Origin: Parachlorella kessleri
Taxonomy: Eukaryota; Chlorophyta; Trebouxiophyceae; Chlorellales; Chlorellaceae
DNA length: 17,618 bases
Assembly (NCBI GenBank): GCA_001598975.1
Contig: BBXU01002577.1
Location: 1 to 17,618, forward strand
Direction of reading: 5' to 3'
Of this stretch, positions 1 to 10,891 are shown piece after piece; position 1 is the stretch's first letter, and every line of letters begins with the position of its first letter. A program made the position numbers and the translations under genes. The notes beneath the pieces are model-generated. The model was not told where the DNA came from. It did not search any database and saw only the letters and a list, made by a program, of their open reading frames with translations.

Positions 1-1750
1 GCTCGTCGCCGCCGCGACCGCCGGCCCTGCCGCCTGGGGTGCCCCCGACGGGCCCGCCCTCGCGCGCGCCGCGGCCGGCGGCCTTGGCCGGGGCCACATC
101 CTCCAACTCATCCTCCAGCTCTGCATGGCAACCACACCACGCTTGGGGGTGCATGCACCAGATACCACACCGCACCGCACCACAGTACCCTGGAAGAGTC
201 TCTCAAGTAATACCAGACTGCACCTTGCAAATGCCCTCAGGCGGCCATGCCACAACACGTCAGAGCCCTGCCTGCGGCCGGGCTACACCGGCACGACCAG
301 CGCTGTCACCCCGGCGGTAATCTACTTGCAAAGCTGAGCTGCCATAGTGCTACGGGGCTACACGCAAACTGGTGCGGACCATATGACAACGTCCACCGAC
401 GCCCATGCTTAGGGTACCTTGCATACACCCTTCTGCAGTGGCACTCACTGCAACCCCCCTGTCTGCACGGCATCGCTCCACACCCGTTGCCACTGGTGCA
501 CTGGGTTAAGGTCACAGCCACCTTGCCTCCCCAACTGACATGACATCCCTCCACTCCAACGCAGCTGGAAGCCACACCTTCAGCCGGCCCAAAGAGCTGC
601 TCCTTGAGAGCATCTGCAGTCTCATGCTGGCCGCCTCCAATGTCCCTCGCCTTCTTGATACGCCGGTGCTGGCTTGGGCGAGGCCGCCGGATGCCCTGTG
701 GCAGGCATACACTCCCCTTGGGTACACACCGGCACTTGCCTGGTTCAATACAGCTCCCAGCACAACCAAAAGGGCTCCTACTGCTGCCCGCAAGCCTGTT
801 ATGTTTGCACGGCTACCCCCTGTCACAGCACTAGCGGTTGCTATATTGGCCGCCCCAAATAATAAATTTTACATTGGCCACTGCCAACCTGAAGGGCGTG
901 TCATCATCTTACCAAGCTGCCATGCGCTACATTCTCTTCTTGCACAGCACGGCAGCAGCAAAAGCCTTAACCAGCCTTGGCCGGGCTGCCAGCTCCACCC
1001 ACCGTGTTCTCCTCTAGCAGCTCATAGTCATCCTCCTCCAGCTGCAGATCCTGCTCCCGCCGCCTCTTCTTCTTCTTCTTCAATGCCTTCTTGGCTTCTT
1101 GGTCGCTGCCAGCGCCTTCATGGAACAGCGGCAGGCTGGCAAGTGCTGATAGACAGGCAGCCTGGACGGCCCACCCTGGAAGGTTCCACCGGGCTTTTCA
1201 TGGACTAGCTACGGCTGCAACCTAGCTACGGCATACAAGCTAAAAGGGGTACCAGCAACGGCCACGGACCTTGCCACGCGGCTCGCTCTCTGGTGTCACG
1301 TATTGCTGGAGGAAGGAGAAGGGCCTGCCCAAACCTGCGAAACCTGTGTCCAGTTAAGCAGCACAGCAGGTCAAACCCTCTATCCTACGAGGTCTCCTGC
1401 GCACCTTCACCATCCTCCTCTTCCTCATCGTCCCTTACTATAAAACCGTCGTCTTCCCAGTCGTCTTGCTCCTGAAGTCCAGCACCGCAGAGCAGACATT
1501 ATATAGGAGCACTCTTTGCGCCGATAGGAACCCACAGCACCTCTTTTGGAGATCAGCCAATGCTGCTAGGCTAAGCCTGCGCCCAAAGCTTCATTGCCAT
1601 GGTCATTTTGGAGGTGTGCAGCAGATACCGCACCTCTTCCTCTTCAGAACTATCTGCATCTTCTGAGCCCTCCTCTGCACCCTTTTCTTTTCCCTCCGCG
1701 CGCTCCTCCTCCTCTGATTCCTCGGCTCTGTCATCCACAAAGTCCGCCAT
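1..1750 (-). CDS. SPT6: SPT6-like transcription elongation factor, N-terminal exons (partial, runs off left edge)
   Basis: SPT6 is a nuclear histone chaperone that travels with RNA polymerase II. Five minus-strand exons join in consistent phase: 1750-1634, 1471-1405, 1145-1003, 695-578 and 120-1 (incomplete). The ATG at 1750-1748 gives MADFVDDRAEESEEEE, which resembles the acidic start of known SPT6 proteins. The acidic tract continues through DDWEDDGFIVRDDEEEED. Then come a basic patch (KKALKKKKKRRR), EEDDYELLEEN, RRIKKARD and ALKEQLFG, in the order expected of the SPT6 N-terminal region. Only about 178 codons lie here. The family is usually well over 1,000 residues, so the YqgF-like, S1 and SH2 domains must lie left of the window. 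Exon 3 could instead start at 1115 in the same frame, but the 3' splice site at 1146 has the better pyrimidine tract. The last exon becomes Gly/Arg-rich, so its identity rests on phase and position. The gene is divergent from the phosphatase gene at 2977. The acidic part alone would be weak evidence; the ordered motifs make SPT6 likely. Confidence 0.8.
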
Positions 1751-2976
1751 CAGCTCACCCGCGTCGGTGAAGCCATATACGATATTAGTTGATGGCAATG
1801 ATTATCTTGGTTCGTTACGAAGCCTGGGTGTAGTGCTGCTAGTACTGGTGTCCACCTGGCATGGTCCGTGCTGAGCTAATGTAAGCTAGGCAGCGCTGGC
1901 AGACAAGGGAGAACAAAGATCTGGCTATTCCTCACCAATGCACACAACACATAGCTTGCTAGCAGCGTAGTTACGGTGCCACCCGAGCATGTGCTGGTCC
2001 CAACCTCCAGCAGTGAGGCCTAAGGACCTCGGGGAGGCAAGCAGCAACACCTGCTGAGGCAAATAAGCGTAGGATTGTCAACATTGACTAGACACTTTCT
2101 CCAGGCCAGGCTAGCACCCAGCTAGCACCTTACTTCGTTGTGCAGGGCAGACTCGGTACCATGTATATGCTGCGTTTTGCAGTACTTAAGTTGAATACTA
2201 CGAAAATCACAGGTTGTACCTTACACCCCCGCTGCAAAGCTGACCTTGCACATAAGCGACGTCCTTAATCGTCTCGTTGCTTTCACCCAGCTCAGCTGTC
2301 AGTCCGCAGCACAAACATCTTTGCTAGTCAGCAAGGCAAGGCTGGGTTGTGGTGAGACCACCAGTGTTTGAGAGGTTTCGCAGGGAAGCTGGTAACAGTT
2401 TAACATCTATGAGGCATTGGAAATAGTTCCGGTAGGGTGGGAAATGCGCCTAGTAGCAGTCTCAGTGGTAGCAGTAGTGGTCTCTCTTTGCCAGACTGGT
2501 GAGCTAAGAGGCAATGCTGCCGCAGTGACAGAGGTTATATCATGCCTCTCCGGTGTGATACGTTTTTGACATGCCAGCATCCTGGGCAAAAATGGTCCCT
2601 GGCCCTGGGTGATAGCCTCTGTTACTCTTCACGGAAGTTTGAAGGGCTTGGAGCCCTCCAGAGTTTTCTCAATTGTGTAACGCAGTTTGGACTCCAAACT
2701 GCTCTAGGCGATGGGCTGCCATGGCAGGGCGCAAAACACCGTGCTTTGCCAGATCCCCACAGCATGCAAACCCTTCCCTGCTTCTGCAAACCTGCAGCCT
2801 GTTGCGATCCGCTCTTGACACGTCTTTCCTGGTTTGCGCAATTTGCAACCTTTAGTCTGGCTGCAGAGGTTGTCGAGACTTCCCGGGCCGGGCCGGCTCA
2901 GCCTGCCTGCTCGCCACACTGCCACCGCAGCCCTGTTGAGTGGACGTGATCATCAACAGCTGCTGCTGCGGTGGGC
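1751..2976. other. Divergent intergenic region between the SPT6-like and PPTC7-like genes
   Basis: This stretch of about 1.2 kb separates two start codons that point away from each other, so it must hold both promoters and both 5' UTRs. It is less GC-rich than the flanking exons. I see no TATA box or other site I can defend, no RNA gene and no convincing exon. The longest open frame (2542-2949, plus) has no recognisable protein signal. Confidence 0.6.
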
Positions 2977-5900
2977 ATGTTGCGAGGTTTGGCGATACTT
3001 ATGCGCACCGCCCAGCCACTGACACGGCCCGTGAGCTCAAGGACAGTGCCAGCGACGTGCCAGGTGCTAGTCATAGTGCAGCGCTTTTGCAGCGGGTCTG
3101 GGCCAGCGCCGGGGCGACCCCAGCCTGGCTTGGGGATGCCCAGCAGTGCCTTTACATCCTTTCTGCGGGGCGCAAAGGCCTTCAGCAGAAAGCCCGCGGC
3201 CTTAATCTTTGGGGCCACTGCTATAGGGGCTGGCGTTTGGATTGCCCAGGTAAGACATCACCAGGTTTGCTTGCTCGGATGGTCGGGCAGGCTCAGTGCA
3301 GCTGGGACTGTCGGCTGCGATGCACGCCTGCCTTGCAAACTACTCCCCATCTTCTAAGGGCATGCAAGGAGATAGGAAAAACGGTGCCAAGTATTGATCC
3401 TGTGGTCCTGAGCCTTGCTGCCACAGAGTGAGTGGAGGCGTCCGCACCGCGGACTCAGCACAGCCCTGCCCGATACAGCTACCCCCCGCAGCAGCCTCAG
3501 CACAGCAGCAACATCAGATGATTCAGCTGAGGCGGCAGCCACTAGGTGAGGATGTCGTGTAGGAGATGGCCCGGCGGCATGGGCTCATGCGTTGCTCTTA
3601 TATGACATACGCCAGCTGCAGTTCCTGGGTCTTATGTGAGCCTAGCCTGTGCTCCGCTTTGTGGGCGCTCCATTCGAAGAGCACCAAGTGGGTTATGTGA
3701 GTCTAGCCTGTTCTCCGCTTGTGCCCTCTCATTGACATAGCACCAAGTGGGTCTTAGATGACTCACCTTAGCCCGTGCTGCGCTTGTGGGCCCTCGCGTC
3801 TAGGAGCCCCACTTGGTGCTCCCAACATGTCGGTTGCTGCACTGTGCTGCAAGTCATTGTGCTTCTCCTGTTTGTGTAGGCAGCAGACCACCTACGTGCC
3901 CCGGCTGCTGCTGGCCACGGGCGCTGCCATGATCCCCCATCCAGCAAAGCAGGAGAAGGGTGGAGAAGATGCCTACTTCATAGCTGAACACTGCCTAGGG
4001 GTGGCAGATGGAGTGGGCGGCTGGGCCGAGATCGGGGTGGACCCTGGGCTGTATTCACGTCAGCTGATGGACTTTGCCAAGGAAGCCACGGCTAACTGCC
4101 CGCCAGGTATGTTGTTGTAACACTCGGAGGTGCGGCACCAGAGAGCCTGTGGATTCTGTGGGGAGGGGCAGGATTGTTTCTTGTGGAGACTCGATGGAGA
4201 AGGGCGAGGGCGGCAAGCTGACCTCCCACAAGAGCATTTCAACAGCGGCTGGGCAGTGGGTGGTTACTTGCATTCTTGTAAATCTGCCTATGCTCTGGAT
4301 GGGCACGCAGAGCGCTTGAACATGATAGCTGTCTTGGTGGGAAAGGGGGCACAAGGGCTGGTGGCCTGCATTCCTTGCATGGGGTGCGGGATGTCGCAAG
4401 GCACCTCACCATACCTGGTTCACGCATGGCAGGTGCAGGTCACTGCACCCAAGCAAGTCACTCCACCTTAACCCTTCGCCGGCGCAGCAGTATCATTCGC
4501 ATTGAAGGGAAGCAGCTGCGGCTGTCTTTCCGTGCATCAATTGCTGCCTTCCCCAGCTGTGAATGCTAGGACATCTGGTGCTGGCTGGCTCTGCCCCGAG
4601 CAGCGCTCCCGACACCACCTCACTGGAAGTAAAACCTGCCTGAGAGTCTGCTGCTGTGCCTGCCGCAGGCCCCAACGCTCCCCAGCACCTGCTGGAGGTT
4701 GCATACCTGAGCACCACCGCCAGGGGCTCCTCCACCGCGTGCATCCTGTGCCTGGAGAACGAGCGGCTGCACGCCTCCAACCTGGGAGACTCGGGTGCGC
4801 GGTGATGTGGGGATGGGTAACCCTGTGGCGGTGCGGGTTCAAAGATGTGTTTGGTATGGTGAGGGTAAATGCTTGGGGGGCCATGGATGCAGCGGACTTG
4901 GGACGGTGAAGGGCGCTGCGTGCGGTACTCACTTCGCTCTTAAGCTGCCGCGCGTGCCAGTCAGTGTGCTGGGTTTCTCTTGCAAAAGCCCAAGTGGGTG
5001 GACCCTTCCCTTGCAGGCTTCATGGTTGTGCGCAGCGGCGAGCTGGTGTTCATGTCGCCCCAGCAGCAGCACGAGTTCAACTTCCCCTACCAGATAGGCA
5101 GCGCCGACTCCATGGCAGACACGCCACATGCAGCACAGGTGGGTTGGCGGGCATGCTCATGGGAGGGGGCCAAGGGCAGGTGTACCGGGCTCATCGGGCC
5201 TGGCCCAAGTGCTGACTTGGTGCCCTGGCAATGCTTCTGGGGACAACAGGGTCGCAGAGGGGTCTGGGAGTGGTGCTGGGCTCCGCGCTCTGCAGGTAGG
5301 GCACTCGCTGTGGGCAGTAGGGGACTCGGCTGCCTGCCAGGCACCCAGTTGCCAGCAGCAATCTTGCATGGGTGGTATGGCTAAGTGGCTTATGGGCAGT
5401 TTATGGATTTCAATGGTTGCAGTTAGTTAGCAGCGTGCCATTTGCCCCAGGGTCTTTTCACCAGGGGCAAGCTTGGGGTGGCAGGGCAGTATGGGTCGGA
5501 GGTGATTCTTCTTTAGCGAGCCAACATCAGGCTAAATTGTGTGCAGAGGTTTACGGTGGACGTGCATGAGGGTGACATCATAGTTGCCGCCACAGACGGC
5601 CTTTTTGACAACGTGTACCCCGATGAGGCGGCAGCCCTAGTAACAGGTGTGTGGAACAGGTGGAGGCTTCCTTCTGCATACCTTGCTCGGTAAGGCACTT
5701 GTACTTGCAGCTGTGTCCACCGTATTTGCAGTGTGCAGAGACAGGCCCTGTCGCTTCTGACTGCATTCTTTGGAGGAAGTCCGAGGCACGCATGGGCGCC
5801 AGACTCGTAGGCAGAGTTTGTGCGGTTGCCTGAAGCGGCTTGAGTGCCAGCATTGCTTGCCTAGATATATTGTGCAGCTACGCCTGTCTTGTGCTTGCTG

Positions 5901-6531
5901 CACATCTTTGATTGAAGACGGGGCTTTGGATATCCTGGATGCAGCCTCCAAGAAGCGGGGGGATTCCCCCGACGCGGCCGCAGCAGCTTTGGCGCAGTAC
6001 GCCCGGCTCAAGGCGGTGGACCCCACCCACCTCTCGCCTTTCGCCTACGGCGCCCAGCAGCTTGGATACCGGTGCGTACAGGGCTGCCCGGCATGGCAGC
6101 ATGCCCGCAAGCTGCTGTGTCCTGGAGACAAGCCGGTTTGGGTGGACAGGGTGTGTGCCGCTGTGTGGGCAGAGGAGGAGGGTGTGTACACGTGCGTGCA
6201 CTTTGTGGCAAGCCTCCCGCCCAGCCTCTGGCAGCAGTGGCTTTGTGCTGCTGTCCGTCTTGGCAAATTGCAATCAGAGTACTAGCCTGGAAAGTGCTGC
6301 TGCGGGAGCCCTGAGATGTTGGATTGTGCCTGTCGGCAACAGTGGCTTGACAGGGAGGGGGGTGCCAGTTGGTGCTAGCACTTGCGCAACTGCCACCTTT
6401 CGGAGCCCCTATGTCATGCCTGGTTGTCAAAAGCGACAGTTGCTGCCCTGCTGTCCAGGTTCTTTGGTGGCAAGCTGGATGACATTACAGTGGTCTGCGC
6501 CTACGTCAAAAAGCCGTCTACCGGGCCTTGA
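2977..6531 (+). CDS. PP2C-family protein phosphatase, PPTC7/Ptc7 type, probably mitochondrial
   Basis: This is a metal-dependent Ser/Thr phosphatase of the PPTC7 branch of PP2C. Eight exons join in phase: 2977-3249, 3427-3545, 3880-4106, 4669-4794, 5017-5138, 5547-5646, 5945-6071 and 6459-6531, giving 388 residues and ending in TGA. The PP2C metal and core motifs are all present: GGEDAYF (D161), ADGVGGW (D174), NLGDSGF (about 244-250), ATDGLFDN (D306) and [10 protein letters not shown] (D372, D373). Residues 1-40 ([18 protein letters not shown]...) are Arg-rich and lack acidic residues, like a mitochondrial presequence. Residues 74-90 ([17 protein letters not shown]) form a possible membrane helix ending at the first exon junction. 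Exon 2 encodes a Ser/Thr/Ala-rich linker outside the catalytic core. The start is the ATG at 2977, as no in-frame ATG lies just upstream. Human and yeast relatives act in mitochondria and are linked to coenzyme Q and mitophagy control; the same location is inferred here. The family call is firm. The exon 7 acceptor at 5944 is the weakest junction, but it restores the conserved [14 protein letters not shown] region. Confidence 0.93.
3627..3821. repeat. Three-copy minisatellite of about 60 bp with an inverted flank, in phosphatase intron 2
   Basis: Three degenerate head-to-tail copies begin at 3627, 3690 and 3749. Each starts with GGGT and contains a CTAGCCTGTGCTCCGCTT-like core. The first two end in AGCACCAAGT. 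The third ends instead near 3811-3821 with ACTTGGTGCTC, the exact reverse complement of GAGCACCAAGT at 3679-3689. The array lies wholly inside the intron between exons 2 and 3 (3546-3879). Confidence 0.8.
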
Positions 6532-8515
6532 ACCCCTGCTCTTGGGTGTCTCTACGGTCTTGGTAGTGGCGGCACAGCAGGGAGGCCAGGATTTTCTTTA
6601 GTTAGGGTTACTCTGCTGATGTATCTGCCACAGGGTTGGTGGTGTGCGCGTGGTATGTTGCTTTTCCTTGTTATGGTGTGCCGGGTTGGGTAAGCTTGTC
6701 TGCCATAAAGCCCAGGGTTCAAGGGAAGTGAGAGCGGAGATGGAAGGCGCAGCTTGTGCTTCCGTGCATGCATAGAGAAGCTGCAGCGCTTGCTTTTGAG
6801 CGCAGGCCCTTCTGCCTGTTATAGACTAGAGGTGTCGCCCGCCTCTACTGTTGCGGCTGGGCCAGCACCTGTGTTGGAGTGCCCAGTTGGGGGGCCTCCC
6901 TTGCAGGTCTGTGTGTGTGTGTTGGCCTCCTAGGCGCCGTTTGCTGGTAATATGCAGTGAAGTGCGATTGGTTAAAGGGGCGCATGGTATGCTAGCTAGA
7001 AGTGTGGCAAGTATCAGGGGAGCGTCGGTGTCGAGGCAAGACAGCATGTTAGCCGCGTGTTGATGAAACGCAATATAGCAGAAGGGAGAACAGTACTGAT
7101 GGGGCCAGATGCATCTATGCTCTGGGGCTGGTTGATCTGGCTAAATGTGAGCTGTTTCGGCTGCACTACTCAGCTACATGTTGAAGTGCCCTTGGTAGAT
7201 AGGCAGCTATCACTTCATATCTATCTTAAGCAAGGAGGCCCAAGAACAGCTTGCAGCACCACCAGCAGCAGCAAGTCCCTAGCTGGTATCGCGTTGCCGC
7301 TGTCCCATGGTGTGGCCTTGCATGTGCACACCACATGTGCACACCACGTGGATGAACCACAGTGGTGTCATTTAAGCACAACTTTATGTCACCTAAGCGG
7401 CTATGTAGTACCACCTGGGAAAACCTATCAGCAAGAAAGCTCCACGTGGCGCGTCACATGAGTGCCACTAATCTCTGAGCCAGCAAGCTAGTATACAGCA
7501 GCGACCCCATATAAGCCAAAGGAAACACCCGGCAGTGACTAGAAAGCCGGGACTAACTAGGACAGTCACACTCAAAGTGCAACAGTAGGTCATGGATGAC
7601 TCATCCACCAGCGCTGGAAGGGCCAAGTAAACAGGTGGCCGTGCTTGGGCGTCAAGCAAGCCAGCCTAGCAAGAGAGCACGCGCCACCAAGCGCACAATA
7701 GCTCTGAGCACGTCCTGCAAGGGACCCTGGCTAGGGATGCAACAGAGGCAGTGCTTGCGACCCAGGTAGAGTAGAGACCTGGCAAATACAGACAAGTGTA
7801 GCAGTTCGTGCTGTTGCATGTTATACAAGCCCTGCTCTCAATGTCGCACTAAAACCAAGCAAGAGGGTATGAATCCTACTCACACAAACAGCACAGCACC
7901 AGCACAGCAGCCTAAGCGGGTGCTCAACACCCAGCCAAGGCAGCGCAAGACCTACTATACTACTCAGCGGCCATCCAAGCTGTCAGGGCAGTCATACAAG
8001 GCCCGGGGAAGAGATCGCACATAATAGCAAAATCATGTAGGGTGGTTGCGCCTCAACAGCAAGCTCAGTTCAAGGCATCGAATTCTGGCACTGCCCAACC
8101 AAGTCGCGCGTCACAGCACCCTGCTTGCTGCCCGCAAGGCCCACATAAGTCAAAAATTGCAAGGTCCCCAAACATGAGCGGGAGTTGTGCCTGCATCACA
8201 TCTTAAACCCCCACGCATGCAAGCGGATGCAGGACACAGCTAGAGGATCATGGGCATGGAAATGCTCGAGCACCAGATGCCCCCTCCCCCTGAATTTTGG
8301 AAGCAGTGCAGCTAAGGATTAAGATTGGGGAGCTGGGGCATGCTGTTGCCTGGAGGCCTTGCCCTGACACCCCTTGGCACCAAGCAGGCATGCCGTACCA
8401 GTAGCTGCAACCTGGCTGGTTGGCGGCTGTGAGTGCCCCACTATGCATACCAGTGGTTGAGCCACCTGGCCTCCGTCACAGCTATCACCCATGCCTCTCA
8501 GCCTCGGCGGCTAGT
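6532..8515. other. Convergent intergenic region, no supported gene
   Basis: The phosphatase gene (plus) and the zinc-finger gene (minus) converge here, so their 3' UTRs account for part of this 2 kb. I found no TGTAA polyadenylation motif downstream of either stop in the expected orientation. Short open frames at 7057-7461 and 7818-8024 show no protein features. A (GT)6 run lies at 6911-6922. No tRNA, rRNA, transposon ends or long repeats are visible. Confidence 0.5.
7321..7346. repeat. Perfect 13-bp tandem duplication
   Basis: The unit CATGTGCACACCA occurs twice head to tail without mismatch. It sits in the convergent intergenic region, and the repeat contains the palindromes CACATGTG and GTGCAC. 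This is probably a simple slippage duplication. Confidence 0.85.
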
Positions 8516-9625
8516 CTAGTCAGCCCAGCAGGTAGGTTTCTCCCAGGTCGTGACCCCTGTCTGCTGGTTATGGTAGTACTTCTCTCCTGTGTCCGGGGTC
8601 TCGTACTGCGTCCAGCCCTCGGGCCCGCTGACAGGCTTGCCAGACGCTACCCATGCATCGTGGTCTCGTGGCGGCCGCGACCCCCCGCCGCCGCCGCCAA
8701 TGCCAGCCCCACTGCCGCCGTTTTCATAAGGCCGCGGGCCCCCGCGGCCGCCGCTGAAGCTGCCCTGCACCGGTGGGAACTTGCTTATTCGACACGGAAG
8801 GCACCGGCATGTAAAACTTGAGAGAGGTGGAAGTCAAGGGCCGCCGCCCATGCACTGAGCCAGCTGGCATGCTTCGTTATGGAAGCCTCACTAGCACACC
8901 CGTGGCTCTGCTACTGCTAGGCAGCTCTAGCATACCAGGCAACAGAGACGGCAAGCCCTGGCAGTGGCAGGAGGTGGCCCTTCTCCTCTCCACCTCACCT
9001 GTCCTCGGCCAGCTCCACCCGTGCTATACTGGGGTCCCGGCCCTTCCCTGTAGCCCATATTTACGTCATAACCGCCCCGTCCGCCGCGGCCCCTGCCCCT
9101 CCCGCCGCCGGCGCTGGGGCTCCGAGGGGGCAACTGGCGCAGCTCCTCTTCGCCATGAGCAAAGTTGCAGCGCTCGGCGTATGTGCAGCTGCCGGCCAGC
9201 CAGCGCATGCATATCTTGGTCTTGGCGTTCTCCTGCAAAGCCAGGGCGCAGCAACGGCATTGTCTGGGAAATGTGCAAAGAGTGCGAGGGCTTGCAGGGA
9301 GGGGTATCTGCAGGCTTGAACTGTATAGCCCGGCGCTGCTTAGCTTGCCACGCTCAACCACCACCCTCAATTGGCTCTGGACCACCTGGTGTGATCACGC
9401 CGATCGCTCGTCACCCCCACTAGCCCGACCCTGTTTAACCAGAGGGCTCGCAGCCCACAGGAAGCTTTGCTTGCTGCTTACTACGTGATCCAGGCTCCTG
9501 TCATAACCGAATACGTCCGCAGCAGCGGCGGCACGAGCCCATACCTCGGTTCCACGAAACCCACGTCGCCCAATCGACCTGTCTCTCGAGTCTGGCCCGC
9601 CTCTTCTAACTCCTCCACCGTCCAT
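8516..9625 (-). CDS. Small CCCH zinc-finger protein with RGG linker and C-terminal WW domain
   Basis: This is probably an RNA-binding protein that recruits a proline-rich partner. Three exons join with phase-0 introns: 9625-9482, 9232-8999 and 8764-8516, giving 208 residues. Exon 1 encodes an Arg/Gly/Asp-rich start (MDGGGVRRGGPDSRDRS). Exon 2 encodes a zinc finger of spacing C-x7-C-x5-C-x3-H (C56, C64, C70, H74; KICMRWLAGSC...CNFAH), then an RGG-type stretch (GRGRGRGGRGGYDV). Exon 3 starts Gly-rich and ends in a complete WW domain at about 176-203, with W177, Y189/Y190, W200 and P203 (GWTQYETPDTGEKYYHNQQ, then TTWEKP). The stop follows six residues later. The exon 1 donor could also be GTATGG after GGFRGTE-like codons at about 9546, in the same phase, giving a shorter exon. 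The frame stays open for 17 codons upstream of the ATG (DWRFGRDTDRSRDSFSS), so a further 5' exon is possible. CCCH plus WW in one small protein is known in trypanosome ZFP2. I cannot name the algal orthologue. Confidence 0.82.
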
Positions 9626-10572
9626 GCTACTAAAACTGTCCCTAGACCTATCAGTATCACGTCCAAAGCGCCAGTCTTACAAGTGTGTTGTGCCTTGTGG
9701 GAACCCCTGTTGCCTATTGGAGGTACCCTAGGGTGGTACCACTGTTGACGACACAAGTATTCGATCAGTGGTGCAGAGTCAGGGGGTTAGGGTGTGACTA
9801 AGGGGCCCCTGATGGTAAGCGCGCATGTAGAGCCCCTCCCGGGGTCGATAGTATTGGACTGCTAAGCGAGCCTCGACTTGTTGGCCATGCCAGCCTTACT
9901 CTGCAGTCATCTGCAGCATGTATGCAGTCAGACTGGTGGCTGCCAACTTGAAAGTAACGTTCAGTGGGAAGGAAGGGCTTGGTCCTCCTCTTGGTACCAA
10001 GGCTGGGGAACTAGACATGCACTGCTGAGCAACCACGCGTATGCACATCACCAGCACACGCTTGTGACCTCGATTACGCTACTGTAGCTCGCTGAACCTT
10101 GGACTTGGCATACTATAGAATAAGAGGAGGGCACTGAGCACCTTCTGCTCCAAGCTGCTTCGAAGCTTCGGAAGTACTCTGTTAACAGCTTGACATATTT
10201 ACGGTGTGCCAGCACATGTCACATACATTGCCTTAGTACAAGGTTCTGCTCAAAATTCTGCAGATGCACAAGCCAAGTTAAGCGAGTATACAGCACTGAG
10301 CCGATGCCCGTCATCACCCCTTAGTGCCTCGACAGCACTGTGACCTATGCGCACCTGGACAAGCGGACAACAAAGAACTGCATGCAATGGCCAGGTAGAA
10401 GTGGACTGTCGGCAGCAGGCCGGCCAGCATGCACAACAGCACCTATCACAATGGCATACTGCAGCATGTTCGCCTAGGCAGTGACATAATAGGCTCCAAT
10501 ACTGACAGGCCTGTGCCAAGGAACCCAAATCTTCCAATGCCAACAACAACCCACAAGGTGCGCCACAACAGT
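9626..10572. other. Upstream region of the zinc-finger gene; no gene seen
   Basis: This holds the presumed promoter and 5' UTR of the zinc-finger gene, and ends at the presumed 3' end of the CBM20 gene to its right. Both genes are on the minus strand. The short stretch just above 9625 looks coding in frame (see the zinc-finger entry), and a TAA ends it about 51 bases upstream. A 10-bp palindrome, CGAAGCTTCG, lies at 10161-10170. I see no promoter element I would stand behind. Confidence 0.45.
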
Positions 10573-10577
10573 TTACA
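10573..10577 (-). terminator. Candidate TGTAA polyadenylation signal of the CBM20 gene
   Basis: The minus strand reads TGTAA, the usual polyadenylation signal of chlorophycean green algae. It lies 315 bases past the TAA stop at 10892, a normal 3' UTR length for such genes. A 5-base motif also occurs by chance, so its position is the main support. Confidence 0.5.
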
Positions 10578-10891
10578 CTTCTGACATATCAACTGACCGC
10601 AGGTTACCCTCACAGCACGCCCATTTGGCAGCTTCAAGTGCAAGCCACCTCCCCATGCCGCCTGGCATGCCCCTACCGAGGTTTGCCCACCACGTGCCTA
10701 CCACATGAAACACAAGGGGTTTGTTCTCCAGTGTCAGTTGGTCTTGCTCACCCCATTCCTCCTCTCCTCACAGCACACCATCTGCAGATAGCACCCTCTC
10801 AAGCACGAGCCCTTGATCAGACTGGCAGCAAGGTAAAGTCGCCAGCGGCCAGCTTCTAGCGCCGCCTTGTACTGTCGACCGACGACACCTG

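Noticed and set aside
540..1208. Plus-strand open frame of 222 codons.
   Set aside because: It is antisense to the SPT6-like exons and its Ser runs are the complement of acidic and lysine codons.
1751..1798. An N-terminal extension of the SPT6-like protein by 16 codons.
   Set aside because: The upstream first codon is TTG; the first ATG is at 1750 and gives the family-like start MADFVDD.
2542..2949. Plus-strand open frame of 135 codons upstream of the phosphatase.
   Set aside because: Cys/Pro/Leu-rich with no family signal, not in a splice relation to exon 1, and most likely 5' UTR or spacer.
7818..8024. Basic open frame of 68 codons in the convergent region.
   Set aside because: No domain, no support from flanking exons or splice sites; Gln/Thr/Lys-rich composition fits spacer sequence.
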